From: Gammaproteobacteria bacterium
GTDB taxonomy: Bacteria; Pseudomonadota; Gammaproteobacteria; SZUA-229
Direction of reading: 5' to 3'
Assembly: GCA_023136715.1 (NCBI GenBank)
Contig: JAGLQT010000016.1
Location: forward strand, 1-5,989
DNA: 5,989 bases
The notes under the pieces are model-generated. The model made no database searches, was not told where the DNA came from, and saw only the letters and a program-made list of their open reading frames with translations. This document shows positions 5,808 through 5,989 of the stretch, one piece after another; within the stretch, counting starts at the first letter, position 1, and each line of letters starts with the position of its first letter. The translations under genes were made by a program, and so were the position numbers.

Positions 5808-5989
5808 GTGATACCAACACCTATTAAGAAAGAATTTAAATACGGCGAGCACACAGTAACACTGGAAACAGGTGAAATTGCACGTCAGGCATCAGCAGCC
5901 GTGATGGTGCGTATCGCTGATACAGTAGTATATGTAACAGCAGTTCTTATGAAGGATGCTGATCCCTCCAAGGATTTCTTCCCGATGAC
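5808..5989 (+). CDS. pnp: Polyribonucleotide nucleotidyltransferase (PNPase), 3' partial
   Basis: PNPase is a phosphorolytic 3'-5' exoribonuclease that forms a trimeric ring, joins the RNA degradosome in many Gammaproteobacteria, and can also add nucleotides to 3' ends. Only the first 60 codons plus two bases are present, about the first twelfth of a protein of roughly 700 residues. The visible part is the start of the first RNase PH-like domain. It aligns with E. coli PNPase: (M)[21 protein letters not shown] here against [21 protein letters not shown], then [10 protein letters not shown] and DTVVYVTAV, and the DFFP segment at the window edge. Catalytic and KH/S1 domains lie outside. The start is GTG at 5808, preceded by GGGA; E. 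coli pnp also uses a non-ATG start. It follows rpsO by 74 bases with no visible terminator, so cotranscription is expected. Confidence 0.96.
   Translation, partial: [60 protein letters not shown]

Overview
The window carries one continuous, all-forward block of the conserved transcription and translation operon of Gammaproteobacteria: nusA (5' end outside the window), infB, rbfA, truB, rpsO and pnp (only the first 60 codons inside). Gene order and protein sequences closely follow the Escherichia coli rimP-nusA-infB-rbfA-truB-rpsO-pnp locus. NusA has both C-terminal acidic repeats, typical of Gammaproteobacteria. With moderate GC content and AT-leaning third codon positions, this suggests a free-living, possibly marine or aquatic gammaproteobacterium. 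A Thiotrichales or Methylophaga-like affiliation is only an impression from protein style, not a demonstrated call.

Layout. Positions 1-1455 hold nusA, missing about 14 N-terminal residues. A 14-base gap leads to infB (1470-4010), then 11 bases to rbfA (4022-4432), then 14 bases to truB (4447-5361). These four genes are packed with no room for terminators and are probably read on one transcript and partly translationally coupled. Two longer gaps follow. The truB-rpsO gap (5362-5463) contains a stem-loop and a good extended -10 promoter in front of rpsO (5464-5733). The rpsO-pnp gap (5734-5807) contains an imperfect long hairpin just upstream of the GTG start of pnp (5808 onward), where E. coli has its RNase III and PNPase autoregulatory leader. 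No stretch over 300 bases lacks a gene.

The products act together. NusA controls RNA polymerase pausing, termination and antitermination. IF2 delivers initiator tRNA. RbfA matures the 30S subunit. TruB makes pseudouridine 55 in tRNA. S15 nucleates the central domain of the 30S subunit. PNPase degrades RNA and closes the regulatory loop through its own leader.

I found no undescribed system, mobile element, CRISPR array, tRNA or rRNA gene. The points worth a second look are regulatory: the two intergenic hairpins, the rpsO promoter, weak ribosome binding sites that imply coupling, and an in-frame A7 slippery heptamer in infB.
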